DNA from: Bilabrum cf. latius
Lineage: Eukaryota > Bigyra: Bicosoecida > Bigyra > Bicosoecida
Assembly (NCBI GenBank): GCA_965178125.1
Contig: OZ237767.1
Coordinates: 744,001-808,000, forward strand
DNA length: 64,000 nt
Direction: 5' to 3'
In this document: positions 43,736 to 54,754 of the stretch, piece after piece
Layout of the letters: each line of letters starts with the position of its first letter
Position numbering within the stretch: position 1 is the first letter of the stretch
Program-made: the position numbers and the translations under genes
Notes under the pieces: generated by a model
Databases searched by the model: none
What the model saw: the letters and a program-made list of their open reading frames with translations, nothing else
Told to the model about the DNA's origin: nothing

Positions 43736-46700
43736 TCACAGGCCACCGACCACCGCGCCGCTCTCTCCCTCAAAGAACCCGAGCAGAGACTGCCCCACCT
43801 TTGGAGACCCAGCCTCCGACTGACTGGCAATCGACTCCAAGTCCTGTCCCTCTGGCGAAGGGGGCAGCATACCGGCTCTCAGGCTCGACTCATGGGCCTC
43901 GTCCATCGCGCCCTGTTCCTGCTTGTCCGCCTGCCGCCCGCAATCTAGCCGGCTCTTCGCATTACGGACCCGCTGCTTCCAGTCGCTCTTCTTGCTGCTC
44001 CCAACAGCCCCGCTCCTCGCGTTGCCTCTCTTGGATGAGCCCAATACTGGGGCTCTTGCTGTGCGACCCCCCCTGAAGCTGCCAGCAGTGCTGGCGGCGC
44101 TCCCCTTCGGCTGCTGGCTGGGCCTCCTGAGGTGTATCGGGGTCGCGGGTGGGACTGCACCTGCGGTCGTGCGGGTTGTCTTCTTCTTGGTGGCAGAAGC
44201 AGCACCTCGGCGCTGGGCCGGCCGAGCAAGCCGCATGGGCGTCTTGGGTGGCAGTCGGGAGCTCGCTCTAGCCGGGGGCGCTGCGCTTCGAGCGGCACCA
44301 AGTGCTGGTTCGCGCGCGTGCTCTCCACCAGCCTGCGCGTCGCTTCCACATGAGAGTGGCCTCCACTCGCTGGGGCCCGCCCGGTCCTTTTTCGCAGACG
44401 GAGCCCGGACCGACCTGCGGCTGCCGCGGCTACCCTGGCTCTCGAGCGAGTCGCGGGAGGCCTGGGCAGCGGATCGAGTGGCCTCGGCGGCTATCTATCG
44501 CTGTCTGGCCACCTCCTTGCGCAGCTTTTCTATCTCCTTGTCTCGGTCCTGGCACCGAGCCTTCTCCCGGGCCAGCTGGGTCCTCGCCCGCAGCAGGTCC
44601 TGCTTGGCGCGTGTGGCGCCAGCACCCGAATCTGCCCCGCTCGGCCCTGCTCCCTGCTGCCTCTTGGCGGCGGCTCGCCCAAGTTGGACCTTGGCCGCCC
44701 GCACCGCGAACTCCAACGTGCACGTGCTCTCCTGCGCATCGGCGCTTACCGGTGAGACGTGAGCGAACAGGATCGCCCTGCCGCCACTGCCCGGGGTCAG
44801 GCAAGGCGACAGCAGGCTCGTCAGCGCGGAGTCTCGGAACGGCACATGGGGAGACTTGCGCTGCAGGGCTGCGAGCACGCTCCCCAGCGTGCTCAGGCTC
44901 TAGTTGATGTGCTGTGCCTCCTTGCGAGCACTACCCACGGCACCTGACCTGGCCAGCCGTTCGGACCCTGCTAGATCCACCAGAGTCAGAACGCCTTCCC
45001 TGAACTCAGCCGGGGGTGCGTCGCTTCCGTCGTCACGATCTGACTCGCCCGCTAGGCCTGCAGTCAGCCGTGCTCTCACTCTCACCACGAGGTGCGATCG
45101 GGAGGACCGCTCGTTCATGTCAGTCTTGGACGAGGCGCGCTGCTCCAGACCGTGCAGTACCGCCCGCATCACCTCGCGGGGCTCGTGCACGGCCTGCTCG
45201 GCGAGACCCTCCAGTAGGACACCCCCATGACTCGGGTGCTCCGAGGCTGCAGCTCGACTGGGGTCCACCATACGGGCTAGCACCTTGCGGGGTCCTGCAG
45301 TCGAGTCGTCAGCCGCGGATAGCCTGGGCAGCAGGTCCCTGATCTGCTCGTTGTAGATCTCCATCATGCTCAGGTGCAGCTCAACGGTGCCCTCCCCGCA
45401 TGCCCTTACCTCCTCTGCGGCTTCGAACAGCTGCAGCACGGCCCGCGGGATGAGGCCAGCCTGGGCCAACTCTGGGCCGGCACCATCCCCGGCTTGCTCG
45501 TTCCCAGCGGCTCCCGGCTCGGCAGCAAGATGAGTAGAGTACTCCTCCGGGCCTAGCATGGTGTACGTCTTGCCAGATCCAGTTTGCCCGTAGCTCAGCA
45601 CGGCGCAGTCCACACCCTGCACCACGGATGCAACGCTGTCCCTCACCTCGGAGAAACACTCCTGCTGGGTAGATGCGGGGCCGTGCACGCTGTCCACATC
45701 AAAGGAGCGGACAGACTTGCGGCTGCCTTCTCGTGTGCCTCCAGACTCAGTGTCCACCAGAAGCCTGCCCTCGCCCGTGGCAGTGGCCCCGGGAGCCACC
45801 CGAAGCGCCTCCACGTCCTCCCTGGCCTGTGCCCCCGAGCGGCGTGGGGGCGGCCTCACCCTCACCACGACCCGGATGGCGCCCTTCAGTTCTGCCACCT
45901 GGTTGCGGAGAGCACGCGCCTCCTTCACTGCGAGCCTTACCCTGGCCTGCAGCTCCTGGGCCTGCTGGCTGGCCTTCTCTTGCGCCTGCTGCCTCTCGAG
46001 GCGAGCATCCTGCAGCGCCCGCCCCAGTGCCTCTGCCTCCTGCTGCGCTTTTGCCGCGCGGCAAGCGGCCGCCTCGAGAGCTTGAGAGCCTTCTTTCGCA
46101 CTAGAGGTTGCCGATGCATCCTGCTCTGCCCGTGCACTCTCCATCTCCCGCCGGGCCAGGTCCAGCTCAGCCCTCGCCGCCTCCAAGTCAGCGCGCACAG
46201 CGGACAGCTCGTGCTCGTGAGACTCTTGAGCGGCAAGGGACGAAGCCGCGGAATTATCTCTCCTCAATTTGCGCGCATGCGCTGCTTCTTCTTGCGCTCG
46301 TTGTGCCTGCTGCTCTGCACTTGCTGCTCGCTTGAGCGCTGCAACACGGGCAGCATCCGTTCCAACTCGTGCCTACTCTGCTTGTCTCGCGCGATACCGG
46401 GCGTCCCTCAGGCCTTCCTGGGCCCTCTTTGCATCTTGTTTGCACTCCTCTAGCTGCTGCTCGGCAGAACTCGCTCTCGATTCGGCTAGCTGGACTGCAA
46501 CCGAGAGTCGTTGCAGCTCAGCTTTCATCGCTGAAACCTTCGACTTCGTCGTGTCCAGGGTCACCTTGTGAGCGTCAGAAGATCTTTTTTTCTCCATTGT
46601 TGTTGTGATTGCATCGCAGTGAGTTCGGGCGAGGTCGGACTTTAGCTATTCGTTGGTCCGCTCCAAGATCTCTCGCGAGCGCTCAGACTCTTCCAGAGCA

Positions 46701-46957
46701 TCTCGCAGCTTCATTAGCTCTGACGCTTGCAACGACATTTCGTTTTCAAACTTTCGAGATAGTTCTCTCTCCCGTTGCTTCATCTCCAGCTTGTGGTCCT
46801 CATCCCGTCGCTGTATCTCTTGCAGCAGCACTTGCGTCTCCTCGGACTCGGACACGCCATCTATTGCACTGCTCGCCCCGCTTCTCTACAAAATTGATGC
46901 TTTATTACGTTCAATTAAAGGTTGACTGCCTTCAGCCTTGGTGAAAAACCCAAACAT
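43736..46957 (-). CDS. Kinesin-14-like motor protein
   Basis: 1073 aa, ATG 46957 to TGA 43736, one frame with TAG at 46886, 46646, 46376, 44897 and 44492 read as Gln (the 46376 site is approximate). An N-terminal coiled coil of roughly 350 residues leads into the neck NQVAELKGAIRVVVRVRPPP, which matches the neck-motor junction of C-terminal-type kinesin-14. Motor motifs follow: YGQTGSGKTYTML P-loop, NERSSRSH switch I, VDLAGSE switch II. One TAG sits at the switch-II helix in HIN-Q-SLSTLG, where kinesins usually have Lys, Arg, Gln or Ser. The motor occupies about residues 360-765 and is followed by a 300-aa basic Ser/Arg-rich tail, unusual for kinesin-14, which normally ends near the motor. 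Probable minus-end-directed motor in spindle or flagellum. Start is 180 bp from the divergent gene at 47138. Confidence 0.9.
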
Positions 46958-47137
46958 GCTCCAATTGCTCAACCTTTCGGAATGGCGCGAACCGCAACTC
47001 TCACCAAACCGGAACAACTCGGGAAAACAGAACGTTCGTCACGCGGGGCTTCAAAGTTCGTTTCTCTGATCCGGGATCCTCCCGACAGTCCTGCAGAAAC
47101 ACGTTCACAGGGACTTGTCATCAAGCAAAAGTTTAGC

Positions 47138-48757
47138 ATGCTAGTTTTGAGCTTGGTGGCGCTGGTATCGAGTTCGAGTGCTTAGAATGATGGATTCTAT
47201 TCTGGAAGATCGGAGTGGACGCGTCATTTGCTCGGTATGCCTAAACGCACAACCGTGATGACCGCCCAACAGATCATGTATGATCGCCATCTGCACGTGC
47301 GCTCTCAATCAAGCAACCAGTCTGCATGGATCTCGGTGCTAGATTACGGTGCAGACCCAACAGGCGAGTCTGACAGCTCCACAGCTGTGCTTGCCGCGTT
47401 GTCGGCGGCTGCAAACTTGTCATCACGAGCCGATCCAAACGTAGGGTCGGCTGATGTCCAAGTGAGCCTTGAAGGGGGTTTGTACCGCATCGACTCGCCG
47501 CTCCAGATTCCAGGCAACTCCAAGGGTGTCTCGCTCGTCGATGGCGCACTAGTCGCTGGGCCGGGGTTCCCATCATCGAGGCACATGATCGAGGTGATGC
47601 CGCAGCCGGGGACTGGCACTCCGACAGAATTAGCGTTTACGAATCTCGTGCTGGATGCATCCCACCGAGGGGGGTGCTTCCGCTCGGACAGCATCGTGCA
47701 GATGACCGTGCAAGAGGTCTTCTTCTTGCACTACTCATCGGAGGGAATCTTGGGGTCCTCGGAGCATGGATCCGGGCACGAGCTCATGGTGAGCAAGTGC
47801 TTCTTTGCCGAGTACATGTGGGGCGAGCCTGGATTCAACGTGAAGGCCATGAAGACAGGCACCGCCGTGCACATGACCTACCCGGACTCGCACGTGATCG
47901 ACTCGATCATCCGCTGCTCGAAGGTGGGCGTGTACAACGAGGGCGGCTCTAACCTGTTCCAGGGCCTCCACATCTACACCACGTGCGATCACGGATCAGA
48001 CGCTGCCAACATGACGGACGGGTACATTGCGGCCGGCACACAGCAGAGATTCATTGATGGTTACATCGACAGCTGCGTAGCTCGAGTGAAGACGTTCGGG
48101 GGCACTTCAATCCAGAACACGCTATTTTTTGGGCAAGGCCGGCTCGTGCTGGATCCAAAACGTTGGAGCAAGTCCAGCAACTTCGCTCACGTGCAGGGTC
48201 TAATCGTGGAGGGCAACCACTTCACGTGCGCGGGGGCACCATGGGGCCAGGCGTGCGGCAACATGACCATCGAGTCTACCGAGGGTGTGCGGCTGCTGCC
48301 CAACGCGGTTTTTTCCTCCTCCGTCGTGGACAACAACTGGGCGAATGCCCCCGACGCAGCCAGCACCAGGCCGCAGGGACGTGTGTTCTTGAATGCCACC
48401 CTGGCTGAGCTATCGCAGGGGCCGGGCGGTGGCGGTGGCGTGGTGGTGAATGTGACGCTTGATCAGCGGTTTGCTCTACCCGTGACCCTGGCCAAGGTCG
48501 GCCCCGGTGCCACCATTGGCATTGACAGCGAGGCTTCCCCGCTGCGGCGGGTGCAAGCAACCGCCACATCGTCGACGCCCGTAGGTAGCGGCTCGTGTGG
48601 GTCTGCAAGGGTGGCGCCATTGGTAGCAACCCCGCTGTCGCTCGGTGCCGAAGGAACTAGCATGCAGGTGATGGTACACTCGACGTGCCAGGTCCAAGGT
48701 GCGGACTCTTCGCAGATCTCCGTGGGTGTGTATGTCCAGGCGGATCAGTCCACGTGA
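47138..48757 (+). CDS. Secreted pectate-lyase-like right-handed beta-helix protein
   Basis: 539 aa, ATG 47138 to TGA 48755-48757. The first residues MLVLSLVALVSSSSA are a signal peptide; the next codon is TAG (47183), read as Gln, immediately after the likely cleavage site. The mature N terminus has WISVLDYGADPTGESDSSTA, the hallmark opening (DYGAxPTGxxD) of the pectate-lyase-3 / phage-tailspike-like parallel beta-helix family. Long stretches of short beta strands with regular Gly/Asn turns follow (around 47600-48300), with N-glycosylation sequons (NMT, NAT, NVT). The family includes polygalacturonase-like enzymes and cell-surface carbohydrate-binding proteins; no catalytic Asp pair is obvious, so substrate is unknown. 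Without readthrough of the TAG the signal peptide would be separated from the enzyme, so readthrough is functionally required. Confidence 0.82.
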
Positions 48758-48879
48758 TTTGCGCTGCGTGCACGGGGCCTCGAGCGACTGGGGCCTACAT
48801 CCGGACTGTGCGCGCATGCGTGCGATCGAGCGAGCGAGCATGTGTATTCAGATTATCAATCCGTGCAGTCGTGTATTCT

Positions 48880-50398
48880 TTAGTCCAACTCGCCAACAAC
48901 AACCGCAGCCGCTCCCTCCTCGCTGCCAGGCGCCTCACCATCCCCCCCTGCATCCGCCACCGCACCCTCGCTTCCGTCTGCATCTCCAGCTTCAGCCGCA
49001 GCCTTCGCCCCAGACTCGGCAGCTTCGTCCTGCCCTGCGTCCCCCTTTATCCCCGCAGCTGTATCCTCCCCCTCATCCCCCGGCTAGGCTTTCCCTGTGT
49101 CGCGGAGGCTGCTCTCCACTGGCACTGCAGAAGCTGCAGGGGAAGGGGCGGCAGCGCCACCTGCGTCCAGCGGCGGCACATCTTGCTCCTTCGATGCGGT
49201 CGCCTGCTCACTCGCGATGGTAGCATCCTTCGAAACTGCTCCCATGGCCTTCTTGAGCTGCTTGACCGCCCTCCCTTGCAACTGCCGGCACAAACTCTCT
49301 AGCTTCGAGTTGCGGGACTGCAGCCGAGCGCACAGCCGAAGCGCCTCCGCTGCCTCCTCGCCCCTTCGCGCTGCCAGCTTCTCCAGCTCCCGGGTGCGCT
49401 TGTTCAGCATTGAAGAACGCTTACTGGCCTCTTGCAGCGTGCGCGTAGTCTCCGTAATCAAGGCCTGCTGCTCTGAAAGCTGCGCTCTCAGCGCATCTAC
49501 CTCCTTCTGCTTCGAATCCAAGGCATCCTTCTGCTGGTCCATCAGAGCGGCCATTTTCTCAAGGTGGGCCATGGCTTTCGTCGACTTCTCTTCTGCTATC
49601 TATTTTTCCAGCTTTGCGATGCGCAGTTCCGCCACGTGACTTTGCTGAACCATGTCAATCTAGCGCTCGAGTGCAGCGGCGCGGTCGACAGCGCTGCGTA
49701 GTGGGGGCAGAGACAAGTCTAGATCATCTGCCTTAATGACACAAACACATCATGAATACGGTATATAAGCTAGAACTTGCATGAAATTGAAACGGATTAA
49801 CCACAAAGAATACTTACGCCGCCCTGGCCTTGTCGAGGGCCCCGTGGTCGTCAACTTTTTTCATCACATCCTGCGATAACGTACCGGTGGCCCGGATCGG
49901 ATGGACAAGTATTATAGTCGTGCTAACAAGGTGGCAAAGTAGCACTACTAGCAGACTACCCGAGCGCCTCAGCTCAATCAAGTCTGCATGGCTTTAGCCC
50001 AAGCATCTAACCTCAATGCGTCGTTCAAACTCCGCCCTATCCTGCTTTTGCCGCTCAGAAACTTCCAAATTTAGCTTTTCTACCCTTTCTGCGTGAGCCT
50101 TTTGGTGTGCCTCTTGCTCTTTTGCTTTCTGTTTCAAAACAGATGTCAAACGCTGCAACACCTCATTCTACCGCTAAAGCTTCTCAGTCTTTTGTTTTTC
50201 GCTGCCTAATGCACGTTGCGATACTTGTAGATCCCCTTTATGCTGTTCCACCTCAGATTTGAATCGTTTTGTAGCCTCCGTGGCTTGCTGCAGTTGTGCC
50301 CGCAACTACAAACGACTTGATACGTTCTTTTCCTGCTCCGATTTCAAGAGACTCCGAAGCTCTTTGACCTGTTGCTCTAGTCTACCGGTATCAGACAT
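48880..50398 (-). CDS. Taxilin-like coiled-coil protein
   Basis: 417 aa in three exons: 50398-50012, 49870-49818 and 49693-48880, TAA at 48880. Introns of 141 and 124 bp are GT-AG; the second acceptor has a strong pyrimidine tract and joins in phase. TAG codons occur in all but the smallest exon (for example 50306, 49084, and near 49660 and 49600), read as Gln. The whole protein is a long coiled coil, then an acidic Ala/Gly/Asp tail. NSKLESLCRQLQ near the C-terminal end of the coil matches the LExLCRxLQ signature of taxilins, which bind syntaxins in vesicle traffic and associate with cilia and centrosomes. Other coiled-coil families could mimic this, so the name is tentative. Confidence 0.62.
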
Positions 50399-50573
50399 GT
50401 GATGGTCAAATTCTGAGCAGAAAAACGCGCTTAAATGACATAACACGCAGATTGGTGAATCGCTCGTCACACTAGTAGGAGTACGCACCGCAGCAGTGCC
50501 CCCAGCCTAGATGTTTATCCACATGTCTGTCCGGTTTCCAGCGGCCGTCGAGGCACGTCATTGCAGTAGAGAC

Positions 50574-51908
50574 TTACAAGGCTGATCCAGAACTGGGGGC
50601 AGCACCAGCACCAGCACCAGCACCAGCACCAGCACCAGCACCAGCACCAGCACCAGCACCAGCACCAGCACCAGCACCAGCACCAGCACCAGCACCAGCA
50701 CCAGCACCAGCACCAGCACCAGCACCAGCACCAGCACCAGCACCAGCACCAGCACCAGCACCAGCACTCTCGGTCTCAAGTTCTTCGATGCTCCGCTTGG
50801 CCTCAAGCAGACGGGCCAGCCGGGCCTTCTTGGTCGCGACTTTCGCCCGAGCATCAGCCACTAGAGTGCTTCTTCGCGCAGCTTCTATTCGAACGCGTTC
50901 CGCCCGAACCTTGAGGTCTTCCGCAGCAGCCCATGCGTGACCCTCCACGCCGGCGCTCCAACCGATCAGCGCATCTGCTAGCCGGTGGTGACCCGCCCTT
51001 CGTGCCACCTCGGCTACGGATGCCCCCGTCCCGGGGTCAGCCGGTGCATGCACCCAGGCGGCAGAGGGGGCATCCGCCGAGAGCGCGCGCAGAGTCCCAA
51101 TCCGACCAGCAGCCGCGGCGAGCGTCACTGCAAGCCCGCCTCCCGCCCCGGAATCAGGTGCGGAGACCCTTGCCGCCCGGGAGGCCCCTGCCGCCACGAG
51201 CACGCGCACCGCCTCAGTGTGGCCCTTCCTCGCCGCAATGTGCAGCGCGGTCTCTCCCGCTCCTGTGCGCGCCTCCAGGTCCAGCCCAAGCGAGCCCCGA
51301 GGAGGTGGAGCCGGGCCCGCACTTGAGACTAGCAGTGCGCGAAGGACCGCCGCGTGACCCCCGGCCGCTGCCAAGTGTAGTGGCGTCCAGCCGTTTCTGG
51401 GATCGCGTGCCAGCAATGCGCCGGCCTTTGGCGAAGCGTGGCCTGTTCCGCCTCCCGCAGTTTTGGCCAAGGCACCAGGTCGCACGTCCATCACGGGTTG
51501 GTTCAGATCAAAAAGCAGCAGTCGCCCGCCTGTCGCGCGATTCTAGGCGTGTCCCAGTCGCACCAGCTCTTCTACTACATCAACTTCTCCTCTACGGCAG
51601 GCATCGTGCAGGGCTGAGCGACCGTTGCCATCAAGAGCAGTGACGTCGGCTCCAAGCCTCTGCAACATCCGCAGGATTTCAAAGGAGCGCACGCCTCCTC
51701 TAGCTGCAACATGCACACATGTTTTGCCAAAATGGTGCATCCAGTCCCTAGCATTCAGGTCTCCCCCACGGGCCACAGCCGAGGCCAGCAATGTAGTGTC
51801 ACGCCGCTCCACAGCCTCGAATGCCTCCTACTCGGGCAAAGACAAAGGTCTCTCCCCGCGGGCTATGTCACAGAGCACAATTTCGGCCGTTTCAGAGTCT
51901 GCGATCAT
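50574..51908 (-). CDS. Ankyrin-repeat protein with Gly-Ala repeat tail
   Basis: 444 aa, ATG 51908 to TAA 50574. TAG codons at 51828 (approximate) and 51543 are read as Gln. Ankyrin repeats are clear: KTCVHVAARGG...ILRMLQRLGADV, NGRSALHDACRRGEVDVVEELV, NGWTPLHLAAAGGHAAVLRALL, GETALHIAARKGHTEAVRVLV, with two weaker ones after. A charged helix follows and then a run of about 27 Gly-Ala dipeptides encoded by GGTGCT hexamers. Just before the stop, the sequence GTAAGT overlaps the TAA (reading CTT-GTAAGT), so splicing to a downstream exon is possible and the C terminus may continue. Partner proteins unknown. Confidence 0.82.
50601..50766 (-). repeat. GGTGCT hexanucleotide array, about 27 copies, coding Gly-Ala
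   Basis: Perfect AGCACC repeat on the plus strand, in frame with the ankyrin gene on the minus strand. It is translated as Gly-Ala dipeptides. The length probably varies between individuals or alleles, and each unit change preserves the frame. Confidence 0.95.
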
Positions 51909-52193
51909 GTTGCTAGCCAGGAAACCAATGCTACCACGACCCCAACGGATCCAATCGCTTCTCAGCGTGCAATCGCTACAATTCTCAGTATTCACTCCAC
52001 GACATGCTCCTCAATCCAGATAAACACCTGCTGCTAGTAGATTATGTCTGAGACATTTCATTTATGTGTTTCTCTCAATGTGAATATCGCTTTGAATGTA
52101 AACGCTGCCGATCTGCGAATTATGAAGATGAAAACTATGCTGCAACGCCACAGGACTCTCAGAAGGCCTTCACCCGTCGTGCCAATACACGCA

Positions 52194-52964
52194 ATGTCTG
52201 GGAAAGCAGATTCGAATATAACGGTTCGAATGGGGGAAGGCCGTAGGCGTATTGTCCGGTAGGTTCAAGCTTCCAGGGGGGCAGCGACCTTGTCGGAGCG
52301 ATTCGCGCAGATAAGACGCAGGGCAGCAGCCCTGTAGCGAGAAAGATCAAAGCAGCCGGCGGTTGTTGTTTAGGTGCCCCGAGTGTCTGTGCAGCAAAGC
52401 CAGCGCCCTCAGCTGCAGGTTGACCGCCCGAAATCCAATGGTCGTTTAGAGATTCGCAAGTCACCGGGAGGTCGCCAGCGTTTCTTGGATGTTCAGCCCA
52501 AGAGTTCCAAGTATCAAGCCATGGACGCGTCATACAAGCGTGGCGATGCTGGCAAGCGATCGTCTGGCAGTCCCCGGGTTCGTGGCGGTGGCCGGGATCG
52601 GGCAGACCAGCCTCAACGTGGCCCCAAGCAGCAAGCGAAGAAGCAGACCGCCCGAGCTCCGTAGCGCAAGGCTGCATCACAGGCTGCTGCCGCTCCAGGT
52701 GGCAAGAAGAATGGGGTGGCAAAGGCAGGTGCTGGCGCCGGCGCAAAGCCGAAGGGCAAGGAATCGAAGAAGCAGGAGAAGGGTGCTGACTTGGGGCTGT
52801 CCAAGAGCGTAGACCCCGCGAGTCTTGACTACGAAATGGACCGCTACAGGCACCAGGCAGGGCGAGGTCCCGACCCAGATCAGGCCCGGTTGGATCGGGA
52901 GCTGGAGGGGTACAGGGCAGGTCGCAAAGGCAAAGGGACTGCGGGAGCCGAGGGGTCGACCTGA
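52194..52964 (+). CDS. CHTOP/FoP-like mRNA-export adaptor
   Basis: 256 aa, ATG 52194 to TGA 52962-52964; TAG at 52260, 52347, 52371 and 52662 are read as Gln. The N-terminal helix TLSERFAQIRRRAAALQ resembles the SLxERF opening of CHTOP/FoP proteins. The middle is Arg/Gly- and Lys-rich, including a GRG-type stretch (PRVRGGGRDRAD), as expected for an RNA-binding, arginine-methylated region. The C terminus has two copies of an LDxEMDRYR / LDRELEGYR motif, matching the LDxELDAY signature (FoP C-terminal duplication) that contacts the UAP56 helicase in the TREX complex. Size fits the family. The assignment is by motif only. Confidence 0.68.
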
Positions 52965-53165
52965 AGACAGAGCGGGCCCCTGGCCGTCCATCGGATGACA
53001 CTCACAGTTTTAATCATGACGATTTGCAACCGTTTCTATAACCCACTAGGCTCTGTAGCAGAAACCCAACGATTTCCCAGGCCAGCAATTATTCCAGGTC
53101 CATGTGACGATCGTCACACGGGATCGACTGGGGAACTTCGCGAGCACAACAAACAGGCATCAGCA

Positions 53166-54497
53166 ATGTTTGCGAGCACGAATCAGCTAGAATCGGCTAT
53201 ACTAGAATACTTTGATGGCCGCTCCTGCAGGGCTGCAGTGAAGTCTCTGGAATCCGCAGGTTGGGCACGAAATGTGAGACAAACGAGCAGTTGCAGTTTT
53301 GAGATATGACCATTGGGCATGCAGGTGCGTTTTCCGAATACTAAGTTAGCATCGCTGGCTTGTGTTATTTTCTGTATGTTGCAGGTGCACCAGGGCTCCC
53401 TACGGGAGCGTGCCAAACAATTGCTGGGGTCATCAAGGCTATCCCAGCGACCAGGTAGCGAGCAGCTCGACACAGGAAGCCGGTCATCCTCAGATTCCAG
53501 CTCAGATTCTAACTCAAGCTCTGACAGTGACAGTGGTACCGACAGTGATAGTGACAGGGATGACGCTAGCGAAAATCAGAGTGTGCCCATAGCTGCTGCC
53601 GTTGCTGCCGCTTCGGGAGAGGTCAAGGTACAGGTAGTCCCTCAAGATGGAGCCGACGCAGACGACGAGTCTTCATCTTCCAGTGACAGTGACAGTGATA
53701 GTGATAGTGATAGTGATAGTGATAGTGATAGTGATAGTGACAGTGATAGTGATAGTGATAGTGATGGGGGCGCCAAGGCTGGTGCCGCCGATGAGACTTC
53801 ACAGAAGCAAGCCAGCGGCAGTGCTGGCAGCAGCAGCAGTGACAGTAGCAGCAGCAGCAGTGACAGTAGCAGCAGCAGTGACAGCAGCAGCAGCAGTGAC
53901 AGCAGCAGCAGCAGTGACAGCGATTCCTCGTCAGAATCTAGCGACGATGAGAAGGAGAAGGACGAGGAGAAGGACGAGGAGGAGGCGCGGGCAGGGCTGG
54001 GACAGAAACGGCCGCGACCGACCTACGGGTCAGATGAAGCAGGAGGGGCCGAGCTTAAGTTCATGCAGAAACCTGATGAGGAGCTCGAAGACGGTCACGT
54101 GGCCAAGCGAGGGAGGACTGAAGCAGCACCCACCACGCCGGGCGCTCCCCCAGTGGAGTCCGAGTTCTACAATGCTGGAATTGCAGGGTACGGCATCGGT
54201 TCGGCTGCTCCTCGCCCCAATGGCAGAGTGAGTGATGGGAAGCGCAAGGCTTTTTGCCGCATCAACGTGGAGGAGGAAGCCGCCAAGCTGCAGGGCGCCG
54301 ACCATCGGATCAGGGACAACAGCTATGCTGGCACATTTGGCGACAAGGGCTGGGGTGCTCGAGCTAGTCAGGCAATGATGCGGGTGCGTGGCAAGGATTT
54401 CAGGCATGAAAAGACGAAGCGCAAGCGGGGTGGATATCGCGGGGGTCGTATCGACCCGATGGCAGTGACGTCATACATCTTCGAGGACAGTGACTGA
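53166..54497 (+). CDS. NOLC1: Nucleolar phosphoprotein NOLC1/Nopp140 (SRP40)
   Basis: 406 aa, two exons: 53166-53273 and 53385-54497; intron of 111 bp, GT-AG, phase 0; TGA stop. Exon 1 encodes a LisH-like helix pair (NQLESAILEYFDGRSCRAAV), the dimerisation module found at the N terminus of Nopp140. The centre is a long acidic Ser/Asp tract, partly encoded by a perfect AGTGAT hexamer run (about 53680-53765), the usual heavily CK2-phosphorylated region. The C-terminal SRP40 domain is unmistakable: RKAFCRINVEEE, DNSYAGTFGDKGWGARA, GKDFRHEKTKRKRGGYRGG and a final IFEDSD. The protein chaperones box C/D and H/ACA snoRNPs in nucleolus and Cajal bodies. It is the last unique gene before the subtelomeric repeats. 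No in-frame TAG. Confidence 0.93.
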
Positions 54498-54754
54498 TAG
54501 ACAGTTGCAGCGTTTACGTTTGTCGGGCAAGCTTCGTTAATCCACTAACCCTGTAACTATTCGACATTCCAATCAAAGCATTCGCTGCCCGAATCGCCCC
54601 CCGGGGAGTCAATCCTGTAGCTCAAGTGGCGCTTGGAGGTCAGGTGTGCAGCTCTGGCTGCCGTTGAGGGTGGGAACCCTATCTAATCCTGTGAGCGGAA
54701 GGGACCTGTCGGTAACAGATGTCAGGCGGGCAGCTATACCTAACCCTAGCCAGC
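54498..54754. other. 3' flank of NOLC1, transition to subtelomere
   Basis: About 250 bp of unique sequence after the NOLC1 stop. It ends with a single CCTAACCCTA motif (54739-54748), the telomere repeat in reverse orientation, immediately before the 53-bp minisatellite. No gene seen. Confidence 0.6.

Noticed and set aside
49694-49817. Taxilin-like exon 3 starting at AAG|GCAGATGATC (49731)
   Set aside because: The phase does not fit exon 2. The CAG acceptor before 49693 restores the coiled-coil frame and has a good pyrimidine tract.
2-52964. Pyrrolysine or programmed stop-codon readthrough
   Set aside because: UAG is too frequent and spread over unrelated genes. Pyrrolysine is not known in nuclear genes of eukaryotes.
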